Shown here: one piece after another, positions 11,375-22,287 of the stretch
How positions within the stretch are numbered: position 1 is the stretch's first letter
Layout of the letters: the number at the start of each line of letters is the position of its first letter
From: Steromphala cineraria
Lineage: Eukaryota > Mollusca > Gastropoda > Trochida > Trochidae
Assembly: GCA_916613615.1 (NCBI GenBank)
Contig: OU744726.1
Location: 65,922,987 to 65,986,986, forward strand
Length of the DNA: 64,000 nucleotides
Direction of reading: 5' to 3'
The notes under the pieces: model-generated
What the model was told of the DNA's origin: nothing
What the model saw: only the letters and a program-made list of their open reading frames with translations
The model's database searches: none
Made by a program: the position numbers and the translations under genes

Positions 11375-11680
11375 ATTGGTTATTAATTCGTAACGACGTA
11401 ATTTACAGTCAAACATTTGGGATTTATTTGTTAACTAACTTTATTTACATACTTGTAAAAAGGACATTCATGTATATATCAAATGCATGAAAAAACTAAT
11501 CTGGTTTTCTTCTTCTTTCTGCGTTGTTTTTTTCTTCGCTTAAACACATTTTAGGCAATAACCAACAGTTGTAAACATTGTGATATTACTTAGGATTTTT
11601 ATAAACTAATGTTCTATAAGGTAATTTATTAGAGAAAAGTAAGTTTTGTTTACATCAGTGCTGCATAAATCAAAGCTTAA

Positions 11681-12010
11681 AGGGGCAGTAGCACGTTTTT
11701 TGATAAATTTACAGTTAATGCTAAATGTATCATATTGACAGTGTCAACAATCTCATTACACAAGCCAATCACCCATGGTCAGAGGACAAAGAATGAGGCT
11801 TCACATAAAATCCTTTGGCGGCCATTTTTTTATGAACACCTTTAATTCATTTTTGTAAGAGAAATGAATCGCATGGCTGAACTTTACGTTATATATTTGA
11901 ATTATTACTGCTCCATTTAGTTGAAATACATTGTCTTTCAATTGGAACCATTAATTTTCATTTTCCTGACATCACCTCATATCCCCCCAAAAAAACATGC
12001 TACTGCCCCT
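11681..12010 (+). mobile_element. TTAA-type MITE, 330 bp
   Basis: Left end AGGGGCAGTAGCACGTTTTT, right end CATGCTACTGCCCCT, flanked by TTAA at 11,677-11,680 and 12,011-12,014. Contains the family landmarks TTTGGCGGCCATTTTTT and TCGCATGGCTGAACTTTACG. It lacks about 26 bp just inside the left end compared with its copy B counterpart, so a deletion followed the duplication. Confidence 0.92.
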
Positions 12011-14085
12011 TTAACTTCTTCCTGTGGTTGTATGACTATCATATTTTAGTATGTGATGAACAGTTTATTTCTAAAAATCGTAATGAAACTTTCCTGACTT
12101 TTGGTACAATGCTGATTGAATGAGTTGTACTAAAACAAACACAATTTAACATGATATTTGCACTAAGAATCAATGTTACGACACAACTTGTTTGTTAAGC
12201 AGCTGTTATTTGAAGTATTAATTGGCTTCAGCAAGCCATTTTCATACTACACTTGAAACGTTATTAAAGTATGAATTGTGATAAACGATTTACAAATCGT
12301 ATTGTCTCATTTTGAAGAGGTGCTTTTTAAAGATATTTAGAATTAATAATGATGGAACGAAACGCATTTCTATTCCCACAGTATTTAACTTTTCACAACC
12401 TATTCATATTCAGCAAAGAAGTTAACAAGTGCATAAAACAAAGTGTCATCATGAAATTTGTTTAAGGGAAAGAGATAAATTTGCTTCTTAACGTGATTTA
12501 TTTTGCATTTAGCCAACGTTGATTGCATCATTACGTTATTGATGAGTTTCCCATTTGCCAAAGGTATCAAAATGATGCCTATTCAAGCTAAAGAAATGAA
12601 ATATTTAAAATTTGGTCTCTAGTGTATCTGTGCTACAAGTATTGTCACATTGTTGATGGAACGTGTGTTTAAAGAAAGTTAAATGGAACAGCTTGAAACT
12701 AATTGTCAGAAACATTGGATTATGGAAAATTTTAAAAAAAGATAAAACGCACGGTCCCAATGCGATGAACATGCTTACGCTTTTGTGTAGTATACTCTGT
12801 CACGACAAAGGAACACCTTTCACACAATTTGATTTCTTTCAAGACAAATGGTCCCTTTCACTTTCATTATCTCCAATCCTTAATAAAGCTCTTCCAGTTA
12901 TTGATGAAACAAAGTCCGTTAGAAATATCGTCTTTAAGCATTTAGATTCTTCAAAATCAAATTAAATTCAAATCTATGAACCCAAAATACAAACATGTAA
13001 AAATTAAGTATTATTTCTCCTAAAAGGTAACATTTTCTGTCTAAGATGCCTGGCACTTATTTTAGTTGAAATTAGTTTTGTTACTGTTACAACAAATTAT
13101 ACATTGATGTAAACCCTTTTTAAGAAAATTACGAGGCATTGTTTGAATTTCTTTAATGGTTTTATTTCAACTAGTAAAGCGAATTATTCTGCCATAGCAT
13201 AGATATAGCAAATAATCTTTTAGCGGCTTTGAAACTATAAGGAATTATTCCCATACCAATCATTATGCACTCTCTATCAATATCTTTCGTGAGTGCCAAC
13301 TTTTTGCACTAGAAACATTTCAGTACAGCTAACTTCGTTCTGGTATCATTAGAATCATTGTATATATAAGCATAATATAAAAGTATGTAGTTAAATGGTT
13401 ATGGATTACTTGTCATATTCAAGACAACGTGAGGTTTATTTACCTTGTACGATTTTTGGCATTTCATTTAACAAATGACACGAAACTGTAATTTGAATAA
13501 TGTGATGAATTTTGTGATCTGATATTGATAACTAACTTTTGAATAGGATTGGCACCACAAAATACTTATATATGGCTTTAACACGAAAGACATTGCACAT
13601 TTATATGTGAAATTATGAATAATGTCTTACTTCGTATTTTCATACTTTTTTCTAATAAAATTAAATCAACTCCTCAACAAACACATAAACTTTGCGGCAA
13701 AAGAAAGTATACGTCGGATTGGAAGAGTAATAAAAACAACAAAACAAATCATATCAGCATACTGGCTGTTTGGTTTATACAAACGACTAGTGTCATCATT
13801 GATGAACATTATGATAAGCATACAGATCACACAATATTAGTGGGCGTTCATTGAACAGTGATGGGGTCCGAATTCATACCTTTCAGCGATATCAGAATCG
13901 ACATTTTTGATTGTCAAAGTTTCAGTTACTAAAATACCTGCACGAAAGAGTAACATACATGTATTCCTATTGATAGCTAACTAATATTTTGTTATTAAGC
14001 CTATCAAAGAAGTTCTCTTCCGTAGACAAAAAATGAAGGTGTTATTTTTCAACACAAAAATTCTGGTTGTCTTTGTTTATGACGT

Positions 14086-14487
14086 TCAACCCCTCAAACC
14101 CTGTCTTATAAAAGACACATATTGAACATATGAAAATGGTGAATATTGTTTATAACATAACAGCAGTCTTTTGATTAGATCCATATATAAGCCATTTACA
14201 GATTGATTGGACGGGCGCAGCGAACCAATGAGGGTATTATCGTGATATTGACTTATAAGCTTCGATATTTGGTACTTTTGTTTCTTAATACAATGCCAAC
14301 CAGCAAAGTAATTAATCAGTTTTTCTGCATCATCGCTGAGCACCATTGTATTGGGGTGCTTAGGTACACACAGTTGGAACACACCTTTATATAATGTATG
14401 TCCCATTGTCAGAATGCCCGCAAGCCACAAAATTGAAGTCGATACTGGTGGGCGAGATATATCTTTTATCATATATATTTTAAACAA
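14086..14487 (-). other. Open frame of 133 codons kept in both copies
   Basis: This is the longest open frame in the window. Copy B (58,439-58,840) retains it without indels. About eight base differences give four amino-acid changes (I to L twice, Q to R, R to M). That ratio is near what drift would give, and the low divergence matches the flanks. The translation contains VLSDDAEKLINYFAGWHC and SLRPSNQSVNGLYMDLIK, which look somewhat protein-like, but I recognise no family. It may be a relic of a transposon ORF or exon. There is no supporting promoter, splice or polyadenylation evidence. Confidence 0.2.
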
Positions 14488-15483
14488 AAGTAAATATTTT
14501 CAATGATTTTTCTTTATACATGTATGATGATAATTAAATAACGACCAATAAAAAAGTTTTGTTAAGCATTCTCCTTCTGATTCTTGATATTATTTAATTA
14601 TCCAATGTAATTATCAATACTTAAATGTACGATATGGAAAAAGTCACAGCTGCTAAACGAATTCTATGCCATCACTCCTTTGAATTTTGCTGGCATTGTT
14701 GTTACTTATTCAGATGACGGTTATTAAGGTACCATCGTTGCAGAATATTGACAGATTGTGTATGTTATAGGTTCTGTTACATAATGTCCTGTGAGCATCT
14801 ACAATTTGTCCTTATATACAAGTAAATGCATACAAATTCCTTTGTCTAATGGCTCATTACCTGACGAGCAATGATAAAGAAGGCATTCTATAAATAAGTT
14901 AAGTTCAGATTATTATTTAATCAATCCGTACCATCGAATGATTTCACTACTTGTATCAGTCATTGTAAAGTTTCATGCCGGAAATTTGAGTAGTTAAGTT
15001 AACCTTCAATTTACGTAACATATTCGTATGTCATACCTTAAAGATAACCGTCACTAATTTGGTAGGGTATTGAAATGACCAGGGGTCAAAATTTCGCAAA
15101 CACTATTTTGTATTTTTCTCTACAAAATATTTCATTAGTGATCAATAGCTTTAGACCTAAGTCATATTTGTTCCTTCACATTAATACAATATTATTATAC
15201 TGATTTCTTTCTTGCAAATTTTATATGGAATATTTAAACCAAAATTTAAGAAAATCTGAATTTCACAAATTTGACCCCATCTGTTTATTTTATCATGCTA
15301 AATATCTAAATTCAGTACCAGTGACAAGACGATCCCGAAATACTGTTTGGGAATGATTATTGTAATTATGAATAATTGGTTGTCGTTTGTATGTGCTCCT
15401 CGAGTTATTTAATGGACGTAACAATGAACCCAAATGTACATGATATTTGCACAAAGATACACAAGCAAGTGAACAAACTTAAG

Positions 15484-16135
15484 TTACGAAGCTGTATACA
15501 TGCTAACTACACCAAACTTCATGCACGTATCCCCAGAAGTGCCTTTTGAGGGTTGGACCAACAAATGATTTATACAATTTGTGGTTTCCATGGAAACAAG
15601 ACTAAACACTGTCTCTATGACCAAGTCCTTTGTCCGGAGCATATCTCCTGAACTATACATGTTAACTATGACCCCAAGATGTGCCTTTGAGGCCAACAAA
15701 TGATGTTTTTTGGGTTTCCATGGAAACATGACCAAAATGTTGAATCTATGATGAACTACTTTCTCCGGGACATATCTCCTGAAACATACATCCCAGCTCC
15801 AACCAACTTTCTACACGATCATGATCCCTCGATTTGCTTTCTGGTGGTTTCCATTTGGTACTTGACTTGCACAGTGAGTCAACAAAAATGATCTCATTGA
15901 ATATTCATGGTAACTACATAAAACTTTGAAACAAAGATCAACCATTATCCCTAGATGTACCCTTTTAATGGAAAATCTATAGATTAATTTAGAGTTATGG
16001 TTTCAGTGGAAACATGACTTAAACAATGATTTATCCTTAAAACTGTATACCCAACTATCAAACAAATTTACCCAATGTTTATCAGTTTAACAATTTGCAA
16101 TTATTAGAACTAAATGGAAAGCGTGGGTATGTGAT
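15484..16135. repeat. Truncated copy of the ATACCCCCGC-ended element
   Basis: Shares with 60,168-60,880 the phrases CACCAAACTTCAT, GTTTCCATGGAAACA (twice), CCGGAGCATATCTCC, GGGACATATCTCCTGAAA and, at the right end, GAAAGCGTGGGTATGTGA. The left inverted end is absent; homology starts near 15,484. The right end has lost two G residues of its terminal run. Such CCATGGAAAC/GAGCATATCTCC repeats are, to my knowledge, common in mollusc genomes. Confidence 0.65.
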
Positions 16136-16555
16136 CTTTGCTCACTTCTTCGCGTATTTCAAGAGGGCTCCAATAAACAGTTACTAATACAAAGTGCTGT
16201 TCAACATTGGACGTCATTATCATAAAGTTGATTTCGTTTTTGCACATATTTCCAATTATATTCATCTTTATTGAAACGTGATCGCGTCTTATATCTGTAC
16301 ATGTTTTGCTCTTGTCGACAAGCTCGGGTGTGGATATGATTTTAATTCACGGCTGTTTTATTTCATACATATACATAGTACTAAATTGATGTCCATAGAT
16401 GACTAGATTTTGCCAACAATTGATGGACTTCAGCTTGCTCTTTAATGTTTTTGCTCAATTGTATATATGTGAGAGTACCATATGTCATACAATGTGCGTG
16501 CCAGGAGGGTAGCTAGTGACCACCGACTTCAAGAAACAAAGACCGGTGTACCGGT

Positions 16556-16642
16556 ACAAAATCTCCCCCCTCAGAATAAAATCTCCCCCCTTCACGAAAT
16601 AAAATCACCCCCCTGAATAGAATCGCCCCCCTCCATAAATGC
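16556..16642. repeat. Short C-rich tandem repeat, inverse of the minisatellite core
   Basis: Four units of about 20-22 bp, each AAATC(T/A/G)CCCCCC. The last unit, AATAGAATCGCCCCCCT, is the reverse complement of the AGGGGGGCGATTCTATT core of the array at 17,140-18,975. The block is therefore flanked on its left by minisatellite-like units in opposite orientation. Confidence 0.75.
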
Positions 16643-17139
16643 TATTAAAATGCTGTTTACAGCTTCATAATGTTTGGAAATGTTTGAAAATTGGATTGAA
16701 TGAAGAAATATGATGTATTATACTTTTTGATAAGTATTTTCGGAGATATTTTAGTGATTTTTACGAAATTACATTCTCGTGAAAGAAGAGACGTGGAGTC
16801 CAAACTCTTTATTACTATCTACAGCTATGCGTATTATTGAATATATCTTTAGAGGAAAAGTGGAACTGTAGTTTAGAATATAATATACAAAGGAGGTAAC
16901 ATAACTGAGTTTGCAATTATGTCATTCAATTGTTGGCGGTAAAACCCCGTGCGGCTGGCTTTGTGCATTTGCTGCATACCCTATTAACAAGTGACTTGAA
17001 CTAGTTGAAGAAAGAAAAACGCTCAATACTGTTAAAAAAATGAAACTGATATTCTAAAAGTTCTTTAATGTTGTCAAATTGTAACAACAGAAATGAGACC
17101 AGAAGACTATATATCAATGTACATACTTACATGTGATAA

Positions 17140-18975
17140 ATTTAGAGGGGAATGATTCTTTACTAGGTCTGATATACATATTGAGATACATTTCATGGAA
17201 ACGATTCTAAACTCGTTTGTTTGTATACTATGTAGGGTTAAGTGTACGTGTACTTAGATACATTTAAAGGGGGCGATTCTATTCTGGTTTGATGTATATA
17301 CTTAGATACATTTAAAGGGGGCGATTCTATGCCCGGTTTGATGTACATACTTAGATAGATTTAAAGGGGGCGATTCTATACCGGGTTTGTTATACATAGT
17401 TAGATACTTTTAAAGGGGGCGATTCTATACCGGGTTTGTTATACATACTTAGATACATTTAAAGGGGGCGATTCTATACCGGGTTTGTTATACATACTAA
17501 GATACATTTAAAGGGGGCGATTCTATACCCGGTTTGATGTACATACTTAGATATATTTAAAGGGGGCGATTCTATTCTGGGTTCGATAAACATACTTAGA
17601 TACATTTAAAGGGGTGGTTCTATACTGGGTTAGATGTACATACTTAGATATATTTAAAGGGGTGGTTCTATTCTGGGTTAGATGTACATACTTAGATACA
17701 TTTAAAGGGGGCGATTCTATTCTGGGTTTGATGAATATAGTTAGATACATTTAAAGGGGGCGATTCTATACCGGGATTGAAGTTCATAGTTAGATACATT
17801 TAAGGGGGCGATTATATTCTGGGTTTGTTATACATACTTAGACACATTTAAAGGGGGCGATTCTATACCGGGTTTGATGTACATACTTAGATACATTTAA
17901 AGGGGCGATTCTATTCTTGTTTGATGTACATACTTAGATACATTTAAAGGGGGCGATTCTATACCGGGTTTGTTATGTATAGGTTATATACTCCTTTGAG
18001 GTTGATATGGGATATACAGCCCGAGGCGAAGCCGAGGGCTTTATATCCCATATCAACCGAAAAGGAGTATATAACCGTCTTACACAACATGGGACATCAT
18101 TTTAGAACTTATTTTTCTATTTTGTTAAAAAAGATTTTATAATAATTAGGAAAAAACAGTATTTTTCAGGCTGAAGTAATCCTCATAACGCCCCTAGGTC
18201 GTTATGTCAAATAGCAACCTGTAAAGACAAAGGAAATAATCTCCCGCGTTGTGTAAACATTCTTAGATACATTTAAAGGGGGCGATTCTATCCCCGGTTT
18301 GATCTACATACTTAGATATATTTAAGGGGGGCGATTCTATTCTGGGTTCGATGAACATACTTAGATACATTTAAAGGGGTGGTTCTATTCTGGGTTAGAT
18401 GTACATACTTAGTTATATTTAAAGGGGTGATTCTATTCTTGGTTAGATATACATACTTAGATACATTTAAAGGGGGCGATTATATTCTGGGTATGATGAA
18501 TATAGTTAGATACATTTAAAAGGGGCGATTCTATACCGGGTTTGTTATACATAGTTAGATACTTTTAAAGGGGGCGATTCTATACCGGGTTTGTTATACA
18601 TACTTAGATACATTTAAAGGGGGCGATTCTATACCGGGTTTGTTATATATACTAAGATACATTTAAAGGGGGCGATTCTATACCCGGTTTGATGTACATA
18701 CTTAGATATATTTAAAGGGGGCGATTCTATTCTGGGTTCGATAAACATACTTAGATACATTTAAAGGGGTGGTTCTATACTGGGTTTGATGTACATACTT
18801 AGATATATTTAAAGGGGTGGTTCTATTCTTGGTTAGATATACATACTTAGATACATTTAAAGGGGGCGATTATATTCTGGGTATGATGAATATAGTTAGA
18901 TACATTTAAAAGGGGCGATTCTATACCGGGATTGAAGTTCATAGTTATATACATTTAAGGGGGCGATTTTATATA
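17140..18975. repeat. 50-bp-unit minisatellite array, about 30 units
   Basis: Consensus unit contains TACATACTTAGATACATTTA then AAGGGGGCGATTCTATACC and GGGTTTGTTA. Units are 48-50 bp. Early units (17,140-17,260) are diverged. Variants such as AAAGGGGTGGTTC, TTCGATAAACATAC and GATGAATATAG recur in order, giving a higher-order repeat: about 17,395-17,640 is nearly repeated at 18,547-18,790. A 280-bp transposon-like insertion (17,977-18,256) splits the array and a second copy ends it. The open frame at 17,547-17,750 is a translation of the array, not a gene. The whole array is absent from copy B. Confidence 0.95.
17977..18256 (-). mobile_element. 280-bp Helentron-like element inserted in the minisatellite
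   Basis: On the minus strand the element runs from TTACACAACGCGGGA (5') to ACCTATAC (3'). Just before the 3' end is a palindrome of about 94 bp (17,982-18,075) whose centre is GAGGCGAAGCCGAG. Immediately before that palindrome the 5' end recurs inverted (TCCCATGTTGTGTAA). Removing the 280 bp restores a normal minisatellite unit (TTGTTAT joined to ACATNCTTAG), so the insertion is exact and left no target duplication. These are hallmarks of non-autonomous Helitron2/Helentron elements. The class is inference. By eye, identical to 18,976-19,255 in inverted orientation. Confidence 0.75.
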
Positions 18976-19255
18976 TTACACAACGCGGGAGATTATTTCC
19001 TTTGTCTTTACAGGTTGCTATTTGACATAACGACCTAGGGGCGTTATGAGGATTACTTCAGCCTGAAAAATACTGTTTTTTCCTAATTATTATAAAATCT
19101 TTTTTAACAAAATAGAAAAATAAGTTCTAAAATGATGTCCCATGTTGTGTAAGACGGTTATATACTCCTTTTCGGTTGATATGGGATATAAAGCCCTCGG
19201 CTTCGCCTCGGGCTGTATATCCCATATCAACCTCAAAGGAGTATATAACCTATAC
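18976..19255 (+). mobile_element. 280-bp Helentron-like element, second inverted copy
   Basis: Reads TTACACAACGCGGGA...ACCTATAC on the plus strand. By eye it is the exact reverse complement of 17,977-18,256 across its whole length, palindrome included. The left flank is a last partial minisatellite unit (GGGGGCGATTTTATATA); the right flank is already non-satellite and leads into LINE sequence 15 bp later. Perfect identity suggests recent movement, gene conversion between the two, or an assembly artefact. Confidence 0.75.
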
Positions 19256-19269
19256 TTCTAACCCACAGC

Positions 19270-19713
19270 AATAATGTCAACATACCATTTACTAAAAAAG
19301 AAATTAAGAGCATTGTAAAATCAATTACAACGGATGAATACAATAAAACCTTTAAAGGCAAATGGGGACATACCCAGTACTATCAAGTACAACCTACAAA
19401 ACTTACAAAAGTTTAAAACTTCCACAACTTTAGAAGGGTTGATGTAGCCATAACTAGACTCAGGCTCAACAATGTTTGCAATGGGGTTTATCTCCACAAA
19501 ATAGGGAAAGCACCAAATAATCTATGTAATCAATGTAATGTCGAAGACACCATAAATCACATTCTGTTTCAATGTGATAAATAAAAAAAACACAGGGGAC
19601 AACTCCTTGAAAATGTAAGCGCTAACAACCCACAAGAACTGTTAGCCAATGCTAAAAATTACCAGTACCTTTCAGTATTCCTACTACAAACCAAATTGTA
19701 TAAAACATTATAA
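19270..19713 (+). pseudogene. LINE reverse transcriptase C-terminus with two stops
   Basis: One frame of 148 codons reads through two TAA stops and ends at a third at 19,711-19,713. It encodes VDVAITRLRLNN, then GVYLHKIGKAPNN, then LCNQCNVEDTINHILFQC. This is a classic C-x2-C-x7-H-x4-C finger that follows the reverse-transcriptase domain in non-LTR retrotransposons, preceded by the usual R..T-R-L-R and H..I pattern. The upstream catalytic domain is missing. The downstream sequence to 19,815 is strikingly C-rich and G-poor and ends where similarity with copy B resumes, so that point is probably the LINE 3' end. Dead copy, absent from B. Confidence 0.8.
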
Positions 19714-20480
19714 TTAATAACCACCTAGCCTTACACCCAAACTCCTAACCATTACCTACCCCTCATCCCCTCCCCAATTTAAGGGTCACTAAACCCTAAC
19801 AACCACCCCACGTTTTAGCGTCTATTTTATATTTTATAACATGGGTTATGATTGATCATGTTATTGTGTTTAGAGAGGCAAAATAATTGATTGTAAAGTA
19901 ATGTGAAAGTAATATTTTTCTTTTTATATAAGATAAGGTGCTATGAAATTATATTTTAAACGTTTTGTAGTGGGAATAATAGAACCAGATGAAATGTCAT
20001 TGCTGCGTTGTATCAGCATTAAAAATGAGGAAACAAATCCCCCCTCGTCAAAAAGGGGATACGAGTAACAAGGCATGAATGTCATTGATATTTATATTTA
20101 TTTTATGTATTTGGGGCATTAGCATGATTTTTTAATGGAAGTTGGTTTCTGAAACCCCCTTCCAAAAACAATTAGGTGGGTAATTGACCCTTGGACGACT
20201 TGAGAGACAGTGTTGAGTGTTTAAAATGTTTATCTAAATAACATTTTCATGAGATATTGACCTTTATGAAGTGTTAACTTAGAAAAGTCTTATGAAGACA
20301 TAAATGTTTATTTTGGATTCTTGAAAGACAAAAAATATATTTCGATTCCAGTCGAGAGAAAGCGGTTGCCACCACGCAGCAAAACTTGTTATTATGATAT
20401 CTTTGCGCAACGCTAAATTGACCTTTGGGTCACTCAAGCTTGACAACCTCTCGCTATATCAAGGCCTTTGGTTAGCTGAG

Positions 20481-21278
20481 AATAAGCATAAGCAGAATCT
20501 CGTACGATGATACAGTAGGATTACGGCTAGAAGCCAAGCCAAATTTCTATATTTCAAAAACCTCCTGTTTTCCTCATCTTTTCGTTATTTTTTCTATCCT
20601 TTCTCTTGATATAACTTTTCTCTTCTGGATAGCAACATCCTGGTCTTTAATAGCTGAAATATTGCTGACAGAGTTAGATCAAAACTAACTCACTCTTTTG
20701 TCATTTTTATTATATAGACGGTCACATTGTACCAATGAACATGTAGAAACATTTGTTCCCTAGCATTCAAAACTTCAAAAATTAATCGAGAGAATGTTAT
20801 TGAAGAATAAATATTGACCATTAATTGACGTTTCACAACCTCGACTAATAAGTTTTAATCGGTTTTCTAACTGAAAATATGTTTACATTGAAAGTTAGGA
20901 TTAAATAGAATTAAGAATAACGACTTGCATGGTCAAAATCGAATGATCAAGAATTCGAAAAAAATGATTTTTACCGAAATTCGTTAAAACAATATCACCA
21001 ATTTTTGATAGACTTTATATTTCTAAAACAGTCCTTCCAGAAATATACATGCGACTCCATATATTTCTTTAACAGTATTATTGAAACAAATACATTTTGA
21101 GTTAAGCATACAGTACATTTCCTTTGGTTTGGTCCATATAGATATAAAGATGCATCTAATTTTCTCCAATATCCTCCTTTTGCCTATCGGGTATCATGAA
21201 ACACTTTCGGAAAAAAATCAAACAAAAGCATGTTCAATGTATTCTTTCAAGAGGTTGGCTTGACAATTTTAAACAACC
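20481..21278. other. Copy A-specific segment of about 0.8 kb
   Basis: Present between TTTGGTTAGCTGAG and ACAACCCTTTC in A. In B the flanks join directly (TTAGCTGAGCAAACAACC at about 62,832). No inverted ends or target duplication are seen, so a deletion in B is as likely as an insertion in A. No gene recognised within. Confidence 0.75.
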
Positions 21279-21987
21279 CTTTCAACAGCAATATGTGTTC
21301 ACAAATATACACAGTGAAGCAACTGTTGATAAATCAATGACATGAAATAAGCACTATTTTATGTCATATTTACACTTCAGCTAATTGGGAAATATGACAA
21401 TGAAGCTAAGGCCTATAGAATTTAACCTTACCCGATATCATATTCCTGATTAGCACGAACTGACCACAAGAGAAGTCTTATAAGATAATGTTCATCATAA
21501 TCCGACGGCAGATGAGGGGATTATTGAAATGACATATCACAGGTTTGCTATTCATGTATACGGATTTCTTTGTGTATATATGAAATGAGAGAGGTCTTAT
21601 TGAACAACGAAGACAAATATTCTCAAATATAACCTAACGATTATGGGCAGCTCAGACCTGATATCAGGAACTGCATCAAAAGATTTGTACCCAGACTCTA
21701 GATTCTAATCATTGCCATCCTAATCAGTTGTGGCCATTGTTCAGGATGTTTTGAGCTCGAACAACGTCCAGGGTTTGATTAGTCAGGTTATAGGGCATTT
21801 GCACCAGCTTGGAACTGGAATCACTAAACGAGTGTAGTTAGTGTAGCACTGTGAATGAAATGTATCAATTGCGAACAAAGTGTCTTTAGCCACTTAATTG
21901 TTGCAATTGATATTGTTGTGAATTTGCTTGTTTACTTAAACTTTGATGTCGTTTTCTCTTTCTTTGGCTTCTCTGTACAATTGGGGA

Positions 21988-22008
21988 GGGGGGGGGGGGG
22001 GGGGGGGG
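21988..22008. repeat. Poly-G run, 21 bases
   Basis: An uninterrupted run of 21 G preceded by GGGGA. Copy B has 14 G at 63,556-63,569. The run gives the poly-proline stretch in the minus-strand frame through it, which is therefore not evidence of a proline-rich protein. Confidence 0.95.
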
Positions 22009-22091
22009 TTGCTGACACCTTTTGACATGAAAATAGCATTTGCATTTTTTAAAAAAGCATTTAAAGAAAACATGGTAGTAAACTGACATAC

Positions 22092-22287
22092 CTACTTCAA
22101 CTTGACCAAAGGGTATGAAAAGATATTTGAGGAGTCTCTCTTCTTCACAGTTAAATAACAACACCGTTTTTAAATATTGGAAACTGAACTCATTATCAAT
22201 GGCTAACACGTGTACTTCTTCGTTCTTTGATATTGTGCCAGTAAGACGAGCAAATGTTTTGGGTAAAGTGACAATAAGCATATAAAA
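22092..22287 (-). pseudogene. Possible exon or exon relic, unknown protein
   Basis: On the minus strand a pyrimidine-rich stretch ends in TTTAATTTCTTAG at 22,288. An open frame follows, encoding a peptide that contains LPKTFARLTGTISKNEEV, HVLAIDNEFSFQYLK and EEERLLKYLFIPFGQVEV, and it reaches a good donor, AG|GTATGT, at 22,092/22,091. Length is 196 bp. Copy B (63,653-63,848) has the same length without indels, but about 13 substitutions, nearly all changing the amino acid, and a weaker donor (GTTTGT). The composition looks protein-like. The replacement-heavy pattern argues for relaxed constraint. I do not recognise the family. Confidence 0.3.

Larger units (their letters stand above)
16548..19815. 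other. Copy A-specific block of about 3.3 kb
   Basis: Copies A and B match up to AACAAAGACCGG (A 16,547, B about 61,615) and again from TTTTAGCGTCTATTTTATAT (A about 19,815, B about 62,472). Between these A has a C-rich tract, a 500-bp spacer, the 50-bp minisatellite, two inverted 280-bp elements and a LINE fragment. B has an unrelated 857 bp. At least one insertion plus one replacement or deletion is needed to explain this. Confidence 0.85.

Noticed and set aside
12663..12965. 100-codon plus-strand frame
   Set aside because: In copy B (57,024-57,293) an indel shifts the frame about halfway and the protein diverges completely, so there is no conserved product.
13615..13854. 79-codon plus-strand frame kept in copy B
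   Set aside because: Low-complexity, lysine/asparagine-rich translation of AT-rich DNA; an overlapping frame is equally open; no motif.
17547..17750. Minus-strand open frame with repeated NVSKYVHLTQNRT-like peptides
   Set aside because: It is the translation of the 50-bp minisatellite; the apparent peptide repeat follows from the DNA repeat, and unit lengths of 48-50 bp break the frame elsewhere.
17140..18975. CRISPR-like regular repeats
   Set aside because: The repeats are head-to-tail 50-bp units without unique spacers, and the sequence context is eukaryotic.
21886..22091. Poly-proline tail of a 131-codon minus-strand frame
   Set aside because: The prolines come from a 21-base G run that has only 14 G in copy B. 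Only the part upstream of 22,091 looks like coding sequence.
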